Shown here one piece after another: positions 48,792 through 59,855 of a stretch of DNA of 64,000 bases. The stretch lies in contig NZ_NWVL01000016.1 of NCBI RefSeq assembly GCF_002382885.1, positions 1-64,000 of the forward strand, written 5' to 3'. Under the pieces are notes generated by a model. The model made no database searches. It saw nothing but the letters and a program-made list of their open reading frames with translations, and had not been told where the DNA came from. The DNA is from Streptomyces sp. WZ.A104. GTDB taxonomy: Bacteria > Actinomycetota > Actinomycetes > Streptomycetales > Streptomycetaceae. The position numbers and the translations under genes were made by a program. Positions within the stretch are counted from its first letter, which is position 1. Every line of letters begins with the position of its first letter.

Positions 48792-49784
48792 TCAGTCCCA
48801 GGAGCCCCGCGCCGGGGGCAGCCCGGCGATCTCCGCCAGGTCCCGCTCGTCCAGGGCCACCCCCGCCGCCCCCGCGTTCTCCACCGCCCACCGTTCCCGC
48901 TTCGCCCCCGGCACCGGCACCACATGCGGGCCCTGGCGCAGCACCCACGCGAGTGCCACCTGTGCCACCGTCGCCCCGCGCCGCTCCGCGATCCGCCGCA
49001 GTCCGGCCACCACCGGCTGGTTCGCCGCCATCATCTCCGCCGTGAACCGCGGATGCCTGGCCCGCAGATCCTCGGGCTCGAACCCCTGGCCCGGTTTCAG
49101 CGTCCCGGTCAGATAGCCGCTGCCCAGCGGCATCGCGGCCAGCAGCCCGACCCCGCGCGCCGCGCACCAGGGCAGCAGCTCCTCCAGCGCCTCCGGCGAC
49201 CACACCGACAGCTCCGCCTCCACGGCGCTGACCGGGAAGACCTGCTGAATCCGCGCCAACTGCCGGATCGTTCCCGCATACGGCCCGGCGCCCGACCTGC
49301 GCGGGGCGTGCGCCCCCACCGCGCAGAGCCCCAGCGAACGGACCTTGCCCGCCGTCACCAGCTCCGCCATCGCCCCCCAGGTCTCCTCCACCGGCACCTC
49401 GGGGTCGGCCCGGTGCAGCTGGTACAGGTCGATCACATCCGTCTGGAGCCGGCGCAGCGAGGCGTCACAGGCCCGCCGCACATACCCGGGCCGGCCGTTG
49501 GCCACGATGTGCTGATCACCCACCAGAAGCCCGCACTTGGTGGAGACGAACGCCTCGGACCGGCGGCCCTTGAGCGCCCGGCCTACCAGCAGCTCGTTGG
49601 TGAACGGCCCGTACATGTCCGCGGTGTCGAGCAGTCGGACGCCCGCATCGAGTGCCGCGTGCACCGTCCGCACCGAACGGTCGCCGCGCTGCTGCGATGC
49701 GCTGTAGCCCCAGCTCATCGGCATACAGCCCAGCCCGACCGCGCCCACGGCAAGCCCCGCCGCCCCGATAGTCCTGCACTCCAA
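48792..49784 (-). CDS. Aldo/keto reductase
   Basis: A 330-residue NADPH-dependent oxidoreductase with the (beta/alpha)8 fold. The catalytic tetrad is visible: Asp and Tyr in LLDTADMYGPFTN, Lys in STKCGLLVG and His in YQLHRADPE. The C-terminal NADP-binding part reads VPVPGAKRERWAVEN. I take the TTG at 49784, preceded by GAGGGAGGG, because it gives the usual ECRTIGAAGLAVGAVGLGCM N terminus; the open frame extends to 49889. It is divergent from the hydroxyacid dehydrogenase. Substrate unknown. Confidence 0.92.
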   Translation of the reverse strand: MECRTIGAAGLAVGAVGLGCMPMSWGYSASQQRGDRSVRTVHAALDAGVRLLDTADMYGPFTNELLVGRALKGRRSEAFVSTKCGLLVGDQHIVANGRPGYVRRACDASLRRLQTDVIDLYQLHRADPEVPVEETWGAMAELVTAGKVRSLGLCAVGAHAPRRSGAGPYAGTIRQLARIQQVFPVSAVEAELSVWSPEALEELLPWCAARGVGLLAAMPLGSGYLTGTLKPGQGFEPEDLRARHPRFTAEMMAANQPVVAGLRRIAERRGATVAQVALAWVLRQGPHVVPVPGAKRERWAVENAGAAGVALDERDLAEIAGLPPARGSWD

Positions 49785-49912
49785 CTCCCCGAACCCTCCC
49801 TCGTTCCCGCGGTCACGGGGCCGTACCGCACCCAAAGCTAACCTCTGGCCGAACCGCGTCCGGCGCCAGCCGTCCTGGAGCACTCGCACGCCTGTCGCAT
49901 AGCCTCCTGACC

Positions 49913-50860
49913 ATGACTGCGACGACTGCCGACGTATGGCTGCCCTTCCCGGCCGACGAGATCGACGCCCTGCCCGAAGGCCTCAACTACCTCTTCTGGG
50001 ACGGTGGCCCGGACTTCCCCGGCGATCCGGCCGACTGCGCCTACTACGTCGTTCCCTACATGAAGGGTTCCGAGATCGCGGTACGGCCGCTCGCCGCCAT
50101 GAGCACCGTCCAGGTGGTCCAGACGCTCTCCGCGGGCATCGACCACGTGGAGCCGGGCCTCGGACTGCTGCGCGCGGGGGTGCGCCTCTGCAACGCCAAG
50201 GGGGTGCACGAGGCGTCGACCGCCGAGCTGACGCTCGCCCTCATCCTGGCCTCCTTGCGCGGCATCCCCGGATTCGTGCACGGCCAGGACAAGGAGGAGT
50301 GGCGGTCCGGCTTCTACCCGGCGCTCGCCGACAAGTCCGTGCTGATCGTCGGGTACGGCTCCATCGGCTCGGCCATCGAGGACCGGCTCGGCCCCTTCGA
50401 GTGCGCGCGGGTGGCGCGCGTCGCGCGCTCCGCACGGACCACCGCACGCGGTCCCGTACACACGCTCGACGATCTCCCCGCGCTGCTGCCCGAGGCCGAC
50501 GTCGTCATTCTCTCCACCCCGCTGAACCCGTCCACGCAGGGGCTGGTGGACGCCGACTTCCTCGCCGCGATGCGGGACGGGGCCCTTCTCGTCAACGTCG
50601 CCCGGGGCGGAGTCGTCGACACCAAGGCCCTGCTGTCCGAACTCGAGTCAGGGCGACTGCGGGCCGCGCTCGATGTGACCGACCCGGAACCGCTGCCGTC
50701 GGGCCATCCTCTCTGGCATGCTCCGAATGTCTTGATCACACCTCATGTGGGCGGCAGCACCTCGGCGTTCGAGCCGCGCGCCAAGCGGCTGCTGGCCGCG
50801 CAGCTCACCCGGTTCGCCGCCGGGGAGCCGGTGCGCAACGTGGTACGCACCACCGGCTGA
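49913..50860 (+). CDS. D-isomer-specific 2-hydroxyacid dehydrogenase
   Basis: A 315-residue cytoplasmic NAD(P)-dependent enzyme that reduces 2-keto acids or oxidises D-2-hydroxy acids. The Rossmann motif is VGYGSIGSAIEDRLG, the signature region is LLVNVARGGVVDTKAL, and the catalytic Arg, Glu and His correspond to NVARGG, DVTDPEPLP and ITPHVGGST. It is a shorter relative of SerA without an ACT domain. The ATG at 49913 lies 128 bp from the divergent aldo/keto reductase gene. Substrate not evident. Confidence 0.93.
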   Translation: MTATTADVWLPFPADEIDALPEGLNYLFWDGGPDFPGDPADCAYYVVPYMKGSEIAVRPLAAMSTVQVVQTLSAGIDHVEPGLGLLRAGVRLCNAKGVHEASTAELTLALILASLRGIPGFVHGQDKEEWRSGFYPALADKSVLIVGYGSIGSAIEDRLGPFECARVARVARSARTTARGPVHTLDDLPALLPEADVVILSTPLNPSTQGLVDADFLAAMRDGALLVNVARGGVVDTKALLSELESGRLRAALDVTDPEPLPSGHPLWHAPNVLITPHVGGSTSAFEPRAKRLLAAQLTRFAAGEPVRNVVRTTG

Positions 50861-51050
50861 CCGGCCCCGGGCGGCCACGCTACGGGGCGGTCCGGATGCA
50901 CGCAGTGCCGCTCACCTCGCATTTCGTCACGGAGCGTAGAGAAGCTATGGCCCTGAGTGACGGATTTGGTGTATCGTCCGCACCGGAGGGCTGCGCCGTG
51001 GAAGGGAAGGCGCGGGGGGAGCATCGGAACGCGAGGGGGCGACGGGCGAT

Positions 51051-54020
51051 GTGCTGGCCATGGAGAGACGATCCGACGCGGGCGGGCGGGCGGCCGGGGT
51101 CCTCGGAGCGGACGCGGCGCTCCGCCCGCCCGTGGCCGGATTCCGGCCCCGGTTCCGCACTGGCGACGAGGCCGGGCCCGGGGCGGGGAGCCCTCCGGTG
51201 AGCGCGCTGGGGGCCCTGCTCTCCCCGCGCTCCGCCTCCGGCGGTGCGGGCCTGCGGTCCCGGATTCTGCTCGGCGTCGTCTGCGCGGGGTATTCGGTGG
51301 GTGCCGCCGTCGGCTGGGGGTCACCCCGACTGGCGCTCGTCATGGGGGACTTCGGCCTCGCCGTGGCGGCGCTGGTCGCCGCCGTCTCCTGCTTCCTCTA
51401 CGCGCGCACCGGCGCGGGGCGGCTGCGCCCCGCCTGGCTGCTGTTCTCGCTCTCCTCGCTCATGGCGGCCTGCGGAAACGCCGTCTGGGGCTGGTACGAG
51501 GTGATCCTCTCGGTCCCCGTGCCGACCCCTTCCCTCGCCGACGTCTTCTTCCTCTGCTTCGCCCCGCCCGCCATCGTCGGGCTGCTCGTGCTCGCCAAGC
51601 GCCCCGTCACCCGCGCCGGCTGGGTCTGCCTGGCCCTGGACGCCTGGCTGATCGCCGGCTCCCTGTTGACGCTCGCCTGGAGCCTCGCCCTCGCGCACGC
51701 CGCGCACATGGCGGGCTTCCAGGAGGCCAGCGTGGCGCCCGCCGCCCTCTCGCTGGCCTATCCGCTGCTCGACATCGTGCTCGTCTCGATGGTGCTCGCC
51801 CTGCACTTCCGCCGGTCCGGCGCCAACCGCTCCGCGGTCAACACCACCATCGCCGCCCTGGCGCTCACCGTGCTGAGTGACGCGGTCTTCACCTCGCCGC
51901 TGCTGCGCTCCACCTACCACTCGGGCCAGCTCCTCGACGCGGGCTGGTTCGCCGGTTCGCTGCTCCTCGCCTACGCCCCCTGGGGTGCCCGGCGAGGGCC
52001 CGGGGCCGCCGAGCGCCCCGGGCCCCCGCGGGCCGCCGCCAGCCGCCCGATCGCCGGTTCGCTGGCCGCCCTGACCCCCTATCTCGCCGCCGCCGTCTGC
52101 ACCCTGGGCATCCTGTACAACGTGGTCGAGGGCCGCCGGGTGGACCGGGTCGTCGTCCTCACCGGCTGTACGGTCGTCCTGGCGCTCGTCGTCCGCCAGG
52201 GCATCATGCTCCTCGACAACATCTCGCTCACCCAGGAGCTGGCCCAGAAGGAGAACCACTTCCGCTCCCTGGTCCAGGGCTCCAGCGACGTCATCATGAT
52301 CGCCGCACCCAACGGGACCCTGCGCTACGTCAGCCCCGCCGCCGCCGGGGTCTACGGGCGCGAGGCGGAAGATCTCGTCGGCTCCGAGCTGTCCTCGATC
52401 ATCCATCCCGAGGACCTCGGCGGGGTGGTCCACGAGGTGCGGCGCTTCCTCGCCGCCCCACCGCACGAAGAACCCACCACGCGCATCGAGTGCCGCTTCC
52501 GCTCCGGAACCGGCGACTGGCTCAACGTCGAGTCCACCGTCAACCGCCACCAGGGCGGCCTCCTCCTCAACAGCCGCGACGTCACCGAACGGGTCAGGCT
52601 CCAGGCCCAGTTGCAGCACAACGCCGAGCACGACCCGCTCACCGACCTGCCCAACCGGGCGCTGTTCACCGCCCGGGTCCGCAAGGCGCTCGGCGGCCGC
52701 CGAGCGGGCGACTCCGGCACCGCCGTCCTCTTCATCGACCTCGACGGCTTCAAGGCGGTCAACGACACCATCGGCCACCAGGCGGGCGACGAACTGCTCA
52801 TCCAGGCGGGCCGCCGCCTCCAGGAGTCCGTCCGGGCCGGGGACACCGCGGCGAGGCTCGGCGGCGACGAGTTCGCGGCGCTCATCATCGGCGACGGCAC
52901 CCGCGACCAGGGCGCCCGGGAGTATCAGGTCCACGAGATCGCCGACCGGCTGCGCCTCACCCTCTCCCAGCCGTACCGGATCGGCTCCAGCGAGGTCCGG
53001 GTGGCCGCCTCCATCGGCGTCGCCTTCGCCGAGCCCGCCATCAGCCCCACCGACCTCATGCGCAACGCCGACCTCGCGATGTACCGGGCCAAGGCGGGCG
53101 GCAAGGACCGGGTCGAGCTGTACGCCCCGCAGATGCAGGCCGACGTCGTACGCCGCTCCGAGCTGGCCACCCGGCTGCGGACCGCCCTGCGCGACGGCGA
53201 GTTCGCCCTGCTCCACCAGCCAGTGGTCCATCTCGCCAGCGGGTCCGTGGCCGCCGTCGCCGCCCAGGCCCGCTGGAGATCCGCCCAGGGCATCCTGTTC
53301 ACCCCCGCCGAGTTCCTCCGGGTCACCGGCGACGACGACCGCACCGCCGAGCTCGGCCGCTGGCTCCTGGAGGAGTCCGTCGCCCAGGCCGCCGACCGGG
53401 CCAGGGCCGGGCACCCCGTCCCCGTCGCCGTCCGGCTGTCCGCCGCCCGGCTGCTGGACACCGCCGCGCCCTTCGGCTCCATCGAGGCGCTGCTGACCCG
53501 GCACGGCCTGCCCTCGGGTGCCCTGATGATCGAGGTGGCCGACAGTGACCCCCGCGTCTCCTTCGACGCCCTGGAGCAGCGCCTCGTGGCCCTGCGCCGG
53601 CTCGGCGTACGGATCGCGCTCGACGGCTTCGGCAGCGGCTTCGCGGCGATCAACGCCCTGCGGCGGCTCCCCATCGACGTACTGAAGCTCGACCGGAATC
53701 TGGTCGAGGGGGTGGTCGAATCGGCCAGACTGCACAAGATCACCAGCGGGCTGCTGCGGATCGCCTGCGACCTCGGCCTCCAGTCCGTCGCCGACGGCGT
53801 CGACGTCCCCGACCAGGTCCTCGCCCTGCGCGCCATGGGATGCACGCACGGCCAGGGGATGGCCTTCTCCGGGCCGCTCGACGAATACCGGCTGCGGCGG
53901 GCGCTGGTCCGCGGGGAGTTCCCCGTGCCGGGCATTCCGGGCCCCCGGCCGGCCATGGCGGGCGGCTCGATCCCGCTGCTCACCGGATCACATACTGAGA
54001 CGCCCGTCCCACCCCCTTGA
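51051..54020 (+). CDS. Membrane PAS-GGDEF protein with degenerate EAL domain
   Basis: A 989-residue protein. After a disordered head come about eight to nine membrane helices, a PAS domain ([16 protein letters not shown]), GGDEF with an intact active loop ([22 protein letters not shown]) and an EAL-type domain. In the EAL domain the Glu-Ala-Leu motif reads AAQ ([11 protein letters not shown]), DDFGTGYSSL has become [10 protein letters not shown], and AEGVE has become ADGVD. It is thus a probable diguanylate cyclase whose EAL part cannot cut c-di-GMP. The GTG at 51051 is used; a GTG at 51198 with GGGGAG would give 940 residues. Its stop codon lies just before the ilvB leader. Confidence 0.88.
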   Translation: MLAMERRSDAGGRAAGVLGADAALRPPVAGFRPRFRTGDEAGPGAGSPPVSALGALLSPRSASGGAGLRSRILLGVVCAGYSVGAAVGWGSPRLALVMGDFGLAVAALVAAVSCFLYARTGAGRLRPAWLLFSLSSLMAACGNAVWGWYEVILSVPVPTPSLADVFFLCFAPPAIVGLLVLAKRPVTRAGWVCLALDAWLIAGSLLTLAWSLALAHAAHMAGFQEASVAPAALSLAYPLLDIVLVSMVLALHFRRSGANRSAVNTTIAALALTVLSDAVFTSPLLRSTYHSGQLLDAGWFAGSLLLAYAPWGARRGPGAAERPGPPRAAASRPIAGSLAALTPYLAAAVCTLGILYNVVEGRRVDRVVVLTGCTVVLALVVRQGIMLLDNISLTQELAQKENHFRSLVQGSSDVIMIAAPNGTLRYVSPAAAGVYGREAEDLVGSELSSIIHPEDLGGVVHEVRRFLAAPPHEEPTTRIECRFRSGTGDWLNVESTVNRHQGGLLLNSRDVTERVRLQAQLQHNAEHDPLTDLPNRALFTARVRKALGGRRAGDSGTAVLFIDLDGFKAVNDTIGHQAGDELLIQAGRRLQESVRAGDTAARLGGDEFAALIIGDGTRDQGAREYQVHEIADRLRLTLSQPYRIGSSEVRVAASIGVAFAEPAISPTDLMRNADLAMYRAKAGGKDRVELYAPQMQADVVRRSELATRLRTALRDGEFALLHQPVVHLASGSVAAVAAQARWRSAQGILFTPAEFLRVTGDDDRTAELGRWLLEESVAQAADRARAGHPVPVAVRLSAARLLDTAAPFGSIEALLTRHGLPSGALMIEVADSDPRVSFDALEQRLVALRRLGVRIALDGFGSGFAAINALRRLPIDVLKLDRNLVEGVVESARLHKITSGLLRIACDLGLQSVADGVDVPDQVLALRAMGCTHGQGMAFSGPLDEYRLRRALVRGEFPVPGIPGPRPAMAGGSIPLLTGSHTETPVPPP

Positions 54021-54053
54021 CACGTCATGCGTGCCGGAGAGAGGGTCAATGCC

Positions 54054-54095
54054 ATGCGCACCCGAATTCTCGTACTTGGAAAGCGCGTCGGCTGA
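54054..54095 (+). CDS. ilvB leader peptide (13 aa)
   Basis: A short [16 protein letters not shown], preceded by GGAGAGAGGG. Four consecutive branched-chain codons (Ile-Leu-Val-Leu) are what a ribosome-mediated attenuator needs to sense branched-chain aminoacyl-tRNAs. It is too short for normal gene finding. It begins 34 bp after the GGDEF gene's stop. Confidence 0.85.
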   Translation: MRTRILVLGKRVG

Positions 54096-54173
54096 AGCAG
54101 AGTCACTCCACGACACTCTGCGGACCACTCCGGCGCGCTCCCCTCGCTTGCCTCACGGCACGAGGGGTTTTTT
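54082..54173 (+). promoter_or_regulatory. Transcription attenuator of the ilvB operon
   Basis: After the leader peptide comes a pause-type hairpin CAGAGT / ACTCTG (54098-54120). It is followed by an intrinsic terminator, CCCCTCG / CGAGGGG with an inner TGCC-TCAC-GGCA stem (54140-54167) and then six T residues, rare in this GC-rich DNA. AGCGCG in the leader (54082-54087) can pair with CGCGCT (54134-54139) beside the terminator, a candidate antiterminator. Stalling at Ile/Leu/Val codons would favour read-through. Confidence 0.85.
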
Positions 54174-54243
54174 GTTGCACCGACACCGCTCAAACCGCTG
54201 CAAAACACCCGCGAAAACCCTCAGCTTCGAGAAGAGAATGCCG

Positions 54244-56094
54244 ATGACCGAGCAGGCCACCGGGGCCCATCACCCGCAGCCGCGCGCCCGTAACGGCGGA
54301 CAGCCGTCCGCCACCGTCGAGCACGTCACGGGCGCCCAGTCCCTCATCCGTTCTCTTGAGGAAGTCGGCGCCGACACGGTATTCGGCATCCCCGGCGGTG
54401 CGATCCTCCCCGCCTACGACCCGATGATGGACTCCACCCGCGTCCGTCACGTCCTGGTCCGCCACGAGCAGGGCGCCGGTCACGCCGCCACGGGGTACGC
54501 GCAGGCCACCGGCAAGGTCGGCGTCTGCATGGCCACCTCGGGGCCCGGCGCCACCAACCTGGTCACCCCGATCGCCGACGCGCACATGGACTCCGTGCCG
54601 CTCGTCGCGATCACCGGCCAGGTCGCCTCCAAGGCCATCGGTACCGACGCCTTCCAGGAAGCCGACATCTGCGGCATCACGATGCCGATCACCAAGCACA
54701 ACTTCCTGGTGACCAAGGCCGAGGACATCCCGCACACCATCGCCGAGGCCTTCCACATCGCCTCCACCGGCCGTCCCGGACCGGTCCTCGTCGACATCGC
54801 CAAGGACGCCCTCCAGGCCCGGACCACCTTCAGCTGGCCGCCCACCCAGGACCTGCCCGGCTACCGCCCGGTGACCAAGCCGCACGCCAAGCAGATCCGC
54901 GAGGCCGCCAAGCTGATCACCCAGGCCAGGCGCCCCGTGCTGTACGTCGGCGGCGGCGTCCTCAAGGCCAGGGCCACCGCCGAGCTGAAGGTCCTCGCGG
55001 AGCTGACCGGAGCGCCCGTCACCACCACCCTGATGGCGCTCGGCGCGTTCCCCGACAGCCACCCGCTGCACGTGGGAATGCCGGGCATGCACGGCGCCGT
55101 CACCGCCGTCACCGCGCTGCAGAAGGCAGACCTGATCGTCGCCCTCGGCGCCCGCTTCGACGACCGCGTCACCGGCAAGCTGGACAGCTTCGCCCCGTAC
55201 GCCAAGATCGTCCACGCCGACATCGACCCGGCCGAAATCGGCAAGAACCGCACCGCGGACGTCCCGATCGTGGGCGACGCCCGCGAGGTCCTGGCCGACC
55301 TGGTCCAGGCCGTCCAGGCCGAGCACAACGAGGGCCGCACCGGCGACTACGCCGCATGGTGGAAGGACCTCAACCGCTGGCGCGACACCTACCCGCTCGG
55401 CTACGACCTGCCCGAGGACGGCAGCCTCTCCCCGCAGCAGGTCATCCAGCGCATCGGCAAGCTCGCCCCCGAGGGCACGATCTTCGCGGCGGGCGTCGGC
55501 CAGCACCAGATGTGGGCCTCCCACTTCATCGACTACGAGCAGCCCGCCACCTGGCTCAACAGCGGCGGCGCCGGGACGATGGGCTACGCGGTCCCGGCCG
55601 CGATGGGCGCGAAGGCCGGCATGCCCGACCGCACGGTCTGGGCCATCGACGGCGACGGCTGCTTCCAGATGACCAACCAGGAACTGACCACCTGCGCGCT
55701 CAACAACATCCCGATCAAGGTCGCCGTCATCAACAACGGCGCCCTCGGAATGGTCCGCCAGTGGCAGACCCTCTTCTACAACCAGCGTTACTCCAACACC
55801 GTCCTGCACTCCGGCCCCGACAGTGACGGCGGTCCGGCCAGGGGCACCCGCGTCCCGGACTTCGTCAAGCTGTCCGAGGCCATGGGCTGCTACGCCATCC
55901 GCTGCGAGGACCCGGCCGAACTGGACAAGGTCATCGAAGAGGCCAACTCCATCAACGACCGCCCCGTCGTGATCGACTTCATCGTCCACGAGGACGCCAT
56001 GGTCTGGCCGATGGTCGCCGCCGGCACCTCCAACGACGAGGTCCAGGCCGCACGCGGCGTCCGCCCCGACTTCGGCGACAACGAAGACGACTGA
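54244..56094 (+). CDS. ilvB: Acetolactate synthase large subunit
   Basis: A thiamine-diphosphate and FAD enzyme making acetolactate or acetohydroxybutyrate, the first step of branched-chain amino acid synthesis. At 616 residues it is normal. The catalytic Glu is in [28 protein letters not shown] precedes it, and the ThDP-Mg motif is [13 protein letters not shown] to [12 protein letters not shown]. The start is the ATG at 54244, seven bases after AAGAG; an ATG at 54238 is possible. It follows the attenuator and precedes ilvH by 22 bp. Confidence 0.98.
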   Translation: MTEQATGAHHPQPRARNGGQPSATVEHVTGAQSLIRSLEEVGADTVFGIPGGAILPAYDPMMDSTRVRHVLVRHEQGAGHAATGYAQATGKVGVCMATSGPGATNLVTPIADAHMDSVPLVAITGQVASKAIGTDAFQEADICGITMPITKHNFLVTKAEDIPHTIAEAFHIASTGRPGPVLVDIAKDALQARTTFSWPPTQDLPGYRPVTKPHAKQIREAAKLITQARRPVLYVGGGVLKARATAELKVLAELTGAPVTTTLMALGAFPDSHPLHVGMPGMHGAVTAVTALQKADLIVALGARFDDRVTGKLDSFAPYAKIVHADIDPAEIGKNRTADVPIVGDAREVLADLVQAVQAEHNEGRTGDYAAWWKDLNRWRDTYPLGYDLPEDGSLSPQQVIQRIGKLAPEGTIFAAGVGQHQMWASHFIDYEQPATWLNSGGAGTMGYAVPAAMGAKAGMPDRTVWAIDGDGCFQMTNQELTTCALNNIPIKVAVINNGALGMVRQWQTLFYNQRYSNTVLHSGPDSDGGPARGTRVPDFVKLSEAMGCYAIRCEDPAELDKVIEEANSINDRPVVIDFIVHEDAMVWPMVAAGTSNDEVQAARGVRPDFGDNEDD

Positions 56095-57765
<1,671 letters not shown>

Positions 57766-57772
57766 GCCTCGG

Positions 57773-57808
57773 GGAGCGGGGCGGGTCCGGAAGGGCCCGC
57801 CCCGCTCC
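57773..57808 (+). terminator. Terminator after ilvC
   Basis: GGAGCGGGGCGGG / CCCGCCCCGCTCC, a 13-bp perfect stem with a 10-nt loop, 7 bp past the stop. Confidence 0.8.
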
Positions 57809-57844
57809 GCATCACCGGAAGCATCACCGGAAGCACTACCGGAA
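57809..57844. repeat. Three 12-bp tandem repeats between ilvC and serA
   Basis: GCATCACCGGAA, GCATCACCGGAA and GCACTACCGGAA follow one another directly after the ilvC terminator. They lie about 210 bp before serA. Repeat number may vary between strains. No protein product is supported. Confidence 0.7.
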
Positions 57845-58052
57845 GGTGCGGGTTCTGTGCGGGTGTACACCACGTCCACCCCGTGCGGGTGATCCTTCCA
57901 CCAGGGCGCAGTAGAAGGCCCTCCGCATGACTACACTTCTCAACACATACACGCGTCAGGGCCCACAGTGTCGTGCGTCTACCACGCGGCTAGCCCCTCC
58001 ACCGCCTGCGGCCGTCGGGACGGCCGTCCGCACTGGACTTGTGAGGACTCAC

Positions 58053-59645
58053 GTGAGCTCGAAACCTGTCGTACTCATCGCTGAAGAGCTGTCGCCCGCC
58101 ACGGTCGACGCTCTGGGTCCGGATTTCGAGATCCGGCACTGCAACGGCGCGGACCGCGCCGAGTTGCTCCCCGCGATCGCCGATGTCGACGCGATCCTGG
58201 TGCGCTCCGCGACCAAGGTCGACGCCGAGGCCATCGCCGCCGCCAGGAAGCTCCGGGTCGTGGCCCGCGCGGGCGTCGGTCTGGACAACGTCGATGTCTC
58301 CTCGGCCACCAAGGCCGGCGTGATGGTCGTCAACGCCCCGACCTCCAACATCGTCACCGCCGCCGAGCTGGCCTGCGGTCTGCTGGTCGCCACCGCGCGG
58401 AACATCCCGCAGGCCAACACCGCCCTGAAGAACGGCGAGTGGAAGCGCTCCAAGTACACCGGCGTCGAGCTCAGCGAGAAGGTCCTCGGCGTCGTGGGCC
58501 TCGGCCGCATCGGTGTCCTGGTCGCCCAGCGCATGTCGGCCTTCGGCATGAAGGTCGTCGCCTACGACCCCTACGTCCAGCCCGCCCGCGCCGCGCAGAT
58601 GGGCGTCAAGCTCCTCAGCCTGGACGAGCTGCTGGAGGTCGCCGACTTCATCACCGTGCATCTGCCCAAGACCCCCGAGACCCTCGGCCTCATCGGGGAC
58701 GAGGCGCTGCACAAGGTGAAGCCCTCGGTGCGCATCGTCAACGCCGCGCGCGGCGGGATCGTCGACGAGGAGGCGCTGTACTCCGCGCTCAAGGAGGGCC
58801 GCGTCGCGGGCGCGGGCCTCGATGTGTACGCGAAGGAGCCCTGCACGGACTCCCCGCTCTTCCAGTTCGACCAGGTCGTCTGCACCCCGCACCTGGGCGC
58901 CTCCACCGACGAGGCCCAGGAGAAGGCGGGCATCGCGGTCGCCAAGTCCGTCCGTCTCGCGCTCGCGGGTGAGCTGGTCCCGGACGCGGTCAACGTCCAG
59001 GGCGGCGTCATCGCCGAGGACGTACGCCCCGGCCTCCCGCTCGCCGAGAAGCTCGGCCGGATCTTCACCGCGCTCGCGGGCGAGGTCGCGGCCCGGCTCG
59101 ACGTCGAGGTGTACGGCGAGATCACCCAGCACGACGTGAAGGTGCTGGAGCTCTCGGCGCTCAAGGGCGTCTTCGAGGACGTCGTCGACGAGACCGTCAG
59201 CTACGTCAACGCCCCGCTCTTCGCGCAGGAGCGCGGTGTCGAGGTCCGCCTCACCACCAGCTCCGAGTCGCCCGATCACCGCAATGTGGTCACCGTGCGC
59301 GGCACGCTCTCCAGCGGCGAGGAGGTCGCGGTCTCCGGCACGCTGGCGGGCCCGAAGCACCTCCAGAAGATCGTGGCCATCGGCGAGCACGACGTGGACC
59401 TGGCCCTCGCGGACCACATGGTGGTCCTGCGCTACCAGGACCGTCCCGGTGTGGTCGGCGCGGTCGGCAAGATCCTCGGCGAGGCCGGGCTGAACATCGC
59501 GGGCATGCAGGTCTCGCGGGCGGCCGTGGGCGGCGAGGCGCTCGTCGTCCTGACCGTCGACGACACCGTCCCGCAGACGGTGCTGACCGAGATCGCCGAC
59601 GAGATCGGCGCCTCCTCGGCCCGCTCGGTGAACCTCACCGACTGA
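58053..59645 (+). CDS. serA: D-3-phosphoglycerate dehydrogenase
   Basis: The first enzyme of serine synthesis, oxidising 3-phosphoglycerate with NAD+. At 530 residues it is the long actinobacterial form. In order: substrate domain, NAD domain (GVVGLGRIGVLVAQRM), the catalytic RGGIVDEEAL and TPHLGAST regions, an allosteric substrate-binding domain, and a C-terminal ACT domain (LRYQDRPGVVGAVGKIL) that binds serine for feedback inhibition. The GTG at 58053 follows GAGGA by five bases; the open frame starts at 57927, but its extra 42 residues are not family-like. It supplies serine for the pathway that GlyA and SdaA reverse. Confidence 0.97.
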   Translation: MSSKPVVLIAEELSPATVDALGPDFEIRHCNGADRAELLPAIADVDAILVRSATKVDAEAIAAARKLRVVARAGVGLDNVDVSSATKAGVMVVNAPTSNIVTAAELACGLLVATARNIPQANTALKNGEWKRSKYTGVELSEKVLGVVGLGRIGVLVAQRMSAFGMKVVAYDPYVQPARAAQMGVKLLSLDELLEVADFITVHLPKTPETLGLIGDEALHKVKPSVRIVNAARGGIVDEEALYSALKEGRVAGAGLDVYAKEPCTDSPLFQFDQVVCTPHLGASTDEAQEKAGIAVAKSVRLALAGELVPDAVNVQGGVIAEDVRPGLPLAEKLGRIFTALAGEVAARLDVEVYGEITQHDVKVLELSALKGVFEDVVDETVSYVNAPLFAQERGVEVRLTTSSESPDHRNVVTVRGTLSSGEEVAVSGTLAGPKHLQKIVAIGEHDVDLALADHMVVLRYQDRPGVVGAVGKILGEAGLNIAGMQVSRAAVGGEALVVLTVDDTVPQTVLTEIADEIGASSARSVNLTD

Positions 59646-59679
59646 CACACCCCGCACGACCCCGCCCTGTACCCGGTGG

Positions 59680-59710
59680 CCGGGCCCCTCGTCCCGTACG
59701 AGAGGCCCGG
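59680..59710 (+). terminator. Terminator after serA
   Basis: CCGGGCC-c-CTCGT pairs with ACGAG-a-GGCCCGG around a 5-nt loop, 35 bp past the serA stop. Confidence 0.7.
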
Positions 59711-59808
59711 ACGCCGGGTACAGCGCTTTCCGCGGACAGCCAACCCGCCGGGGTGGGCCCGGGGTTGGGCCCTGGGGCCCACGACGCGCGGCGGCCCCCG
59801 ACCCTAGG

Positions 59809-59828
59809 GTGACCGATTATCAGGTCAC
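59809..59828 (+). promoter_or_regulatory. Perfect inverted repeat in the toxin gene promoter region
   Basis: GTGACC-GATTATCA-GGTCAC is a perfect 6-8-6 inverted repeat 27 bp before the toxin start. TAGGGT (59805-59810) and GATTAT (59815-59820) are both possible -10 boxes overlapping it. The layout suits a repressor operator. Confidence 0.45.
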
Positions 59829-59855
59829 TCAGGGGTACCGGGGGTCGGATCACGT

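Noticed and set aside
54017..54022. TTGACA as -35 box for the ilvB leader
   Set aside because: A -10 box at the right spacing would fall on the leader's ribosome binding site; transcription must begin further upstream.
57927..58052. N-terminal extension of SerA or a serA leader peptide
   Set aside because: The extra 42 residues do not resemble the family, there is no ribosome binding site, and no run of serine codons to suggest attenuation.
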